The notes below the pieces were generated by a model, which was not told the origin of the DNA, did no database searches, and saw nothing but the letters and a program-made list of their open reading frames with translations. The translations under genes and the position numbers were made by a program. This document shows, piece by piece, positions 5,378-5,382 of a stretch of 5,382 nt of DNA (within the stretch, counting starts at the first letter, position 1; every line of letters starts with the position of its first letter). Location: NCBI GenBank assembly GCA_937885465.1, contig CAKZZM010000039.1, positions 1 to 5,382 on the forward strand. The letters run 5' to 3'. This DNA comes from an uncultured Bacteroidales bacterium (GTDB lineage Bacteria; Bacteroidota; Bacteroidia; Bacteroidales; Paludibacteraceae).

Positions 5378-5382
5378 GGAGA

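Overview
The window looks like an accessory region of a Bacteroidales genome (Bacteroides/Prevotella-like). The evidence is a well-matched Bacteroidales promoter (TTTG, 20 bp, TATCTTTG), a BspA-type leucine-rich-repeat surface protein with OB-fold repeats and a C-terminal tail of the GQIYIIRN...VTGQEV type, and a DUF3791/DUF3990 gene pair. Every gene I can support is on the minus strand, so the locus reads from right to left. No rRNA, tRNA, CRISPR array, transposase, integrase or phage structural gene is visible.

In order of transcription: (1) 5377-4225 is a compact three-gene lysis-type cassette: a small two-helix membrane protein (holin-like), a T7-lysozyme-type amidase with all catalytic and zinc positions intact, and a protein with both an N-terminal lipobox and a C-terminal membrane helix, the topology of a unimolecular spanin. 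The genes are joined by ATGA stop/start overlaps. (2) 4224-4070 is a 155-bp gap with short tandem repeats. (3) 4069-3872 is a small basic protein, perhaps DUF4248-like. (4) 3871-3701 is a gap that ends in a strong promoter with overlapping TTTGCA/TGCAAA inverted repeats. (5) 3700-2822 is a three-gene operon: a DUF3791-like protein, a DUF3990 protein (ADP-ribosyltransferase-like fold) and a 63-residue protein. It has the layout of a toxin-antitoxin type module. (6) 2821-2565 is a gap occupied by a striking 125-nt interrupted palindrome that can fold into one long hairpin with about 38 base pairs. (7) 2564-1 is a large secreted BspA-like protein, complete except for probably its last one or few codons.

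Base composition splits the window. The lysis cassette is GC-rich (a sample 60-base line at 4801 has 37 G/C) and the BspA gene is AT-rich (a sample line at 1621 has 18 G/C), which suggests a mosaic of different origins. The best candidates for undescribed biology are the long hairpin in front of the surface-protein gene, the u-spanin-like protein, and the possible autoregulated three-gene DUF3791/DUF3990 module. None of the functions is proven from sequence alone.
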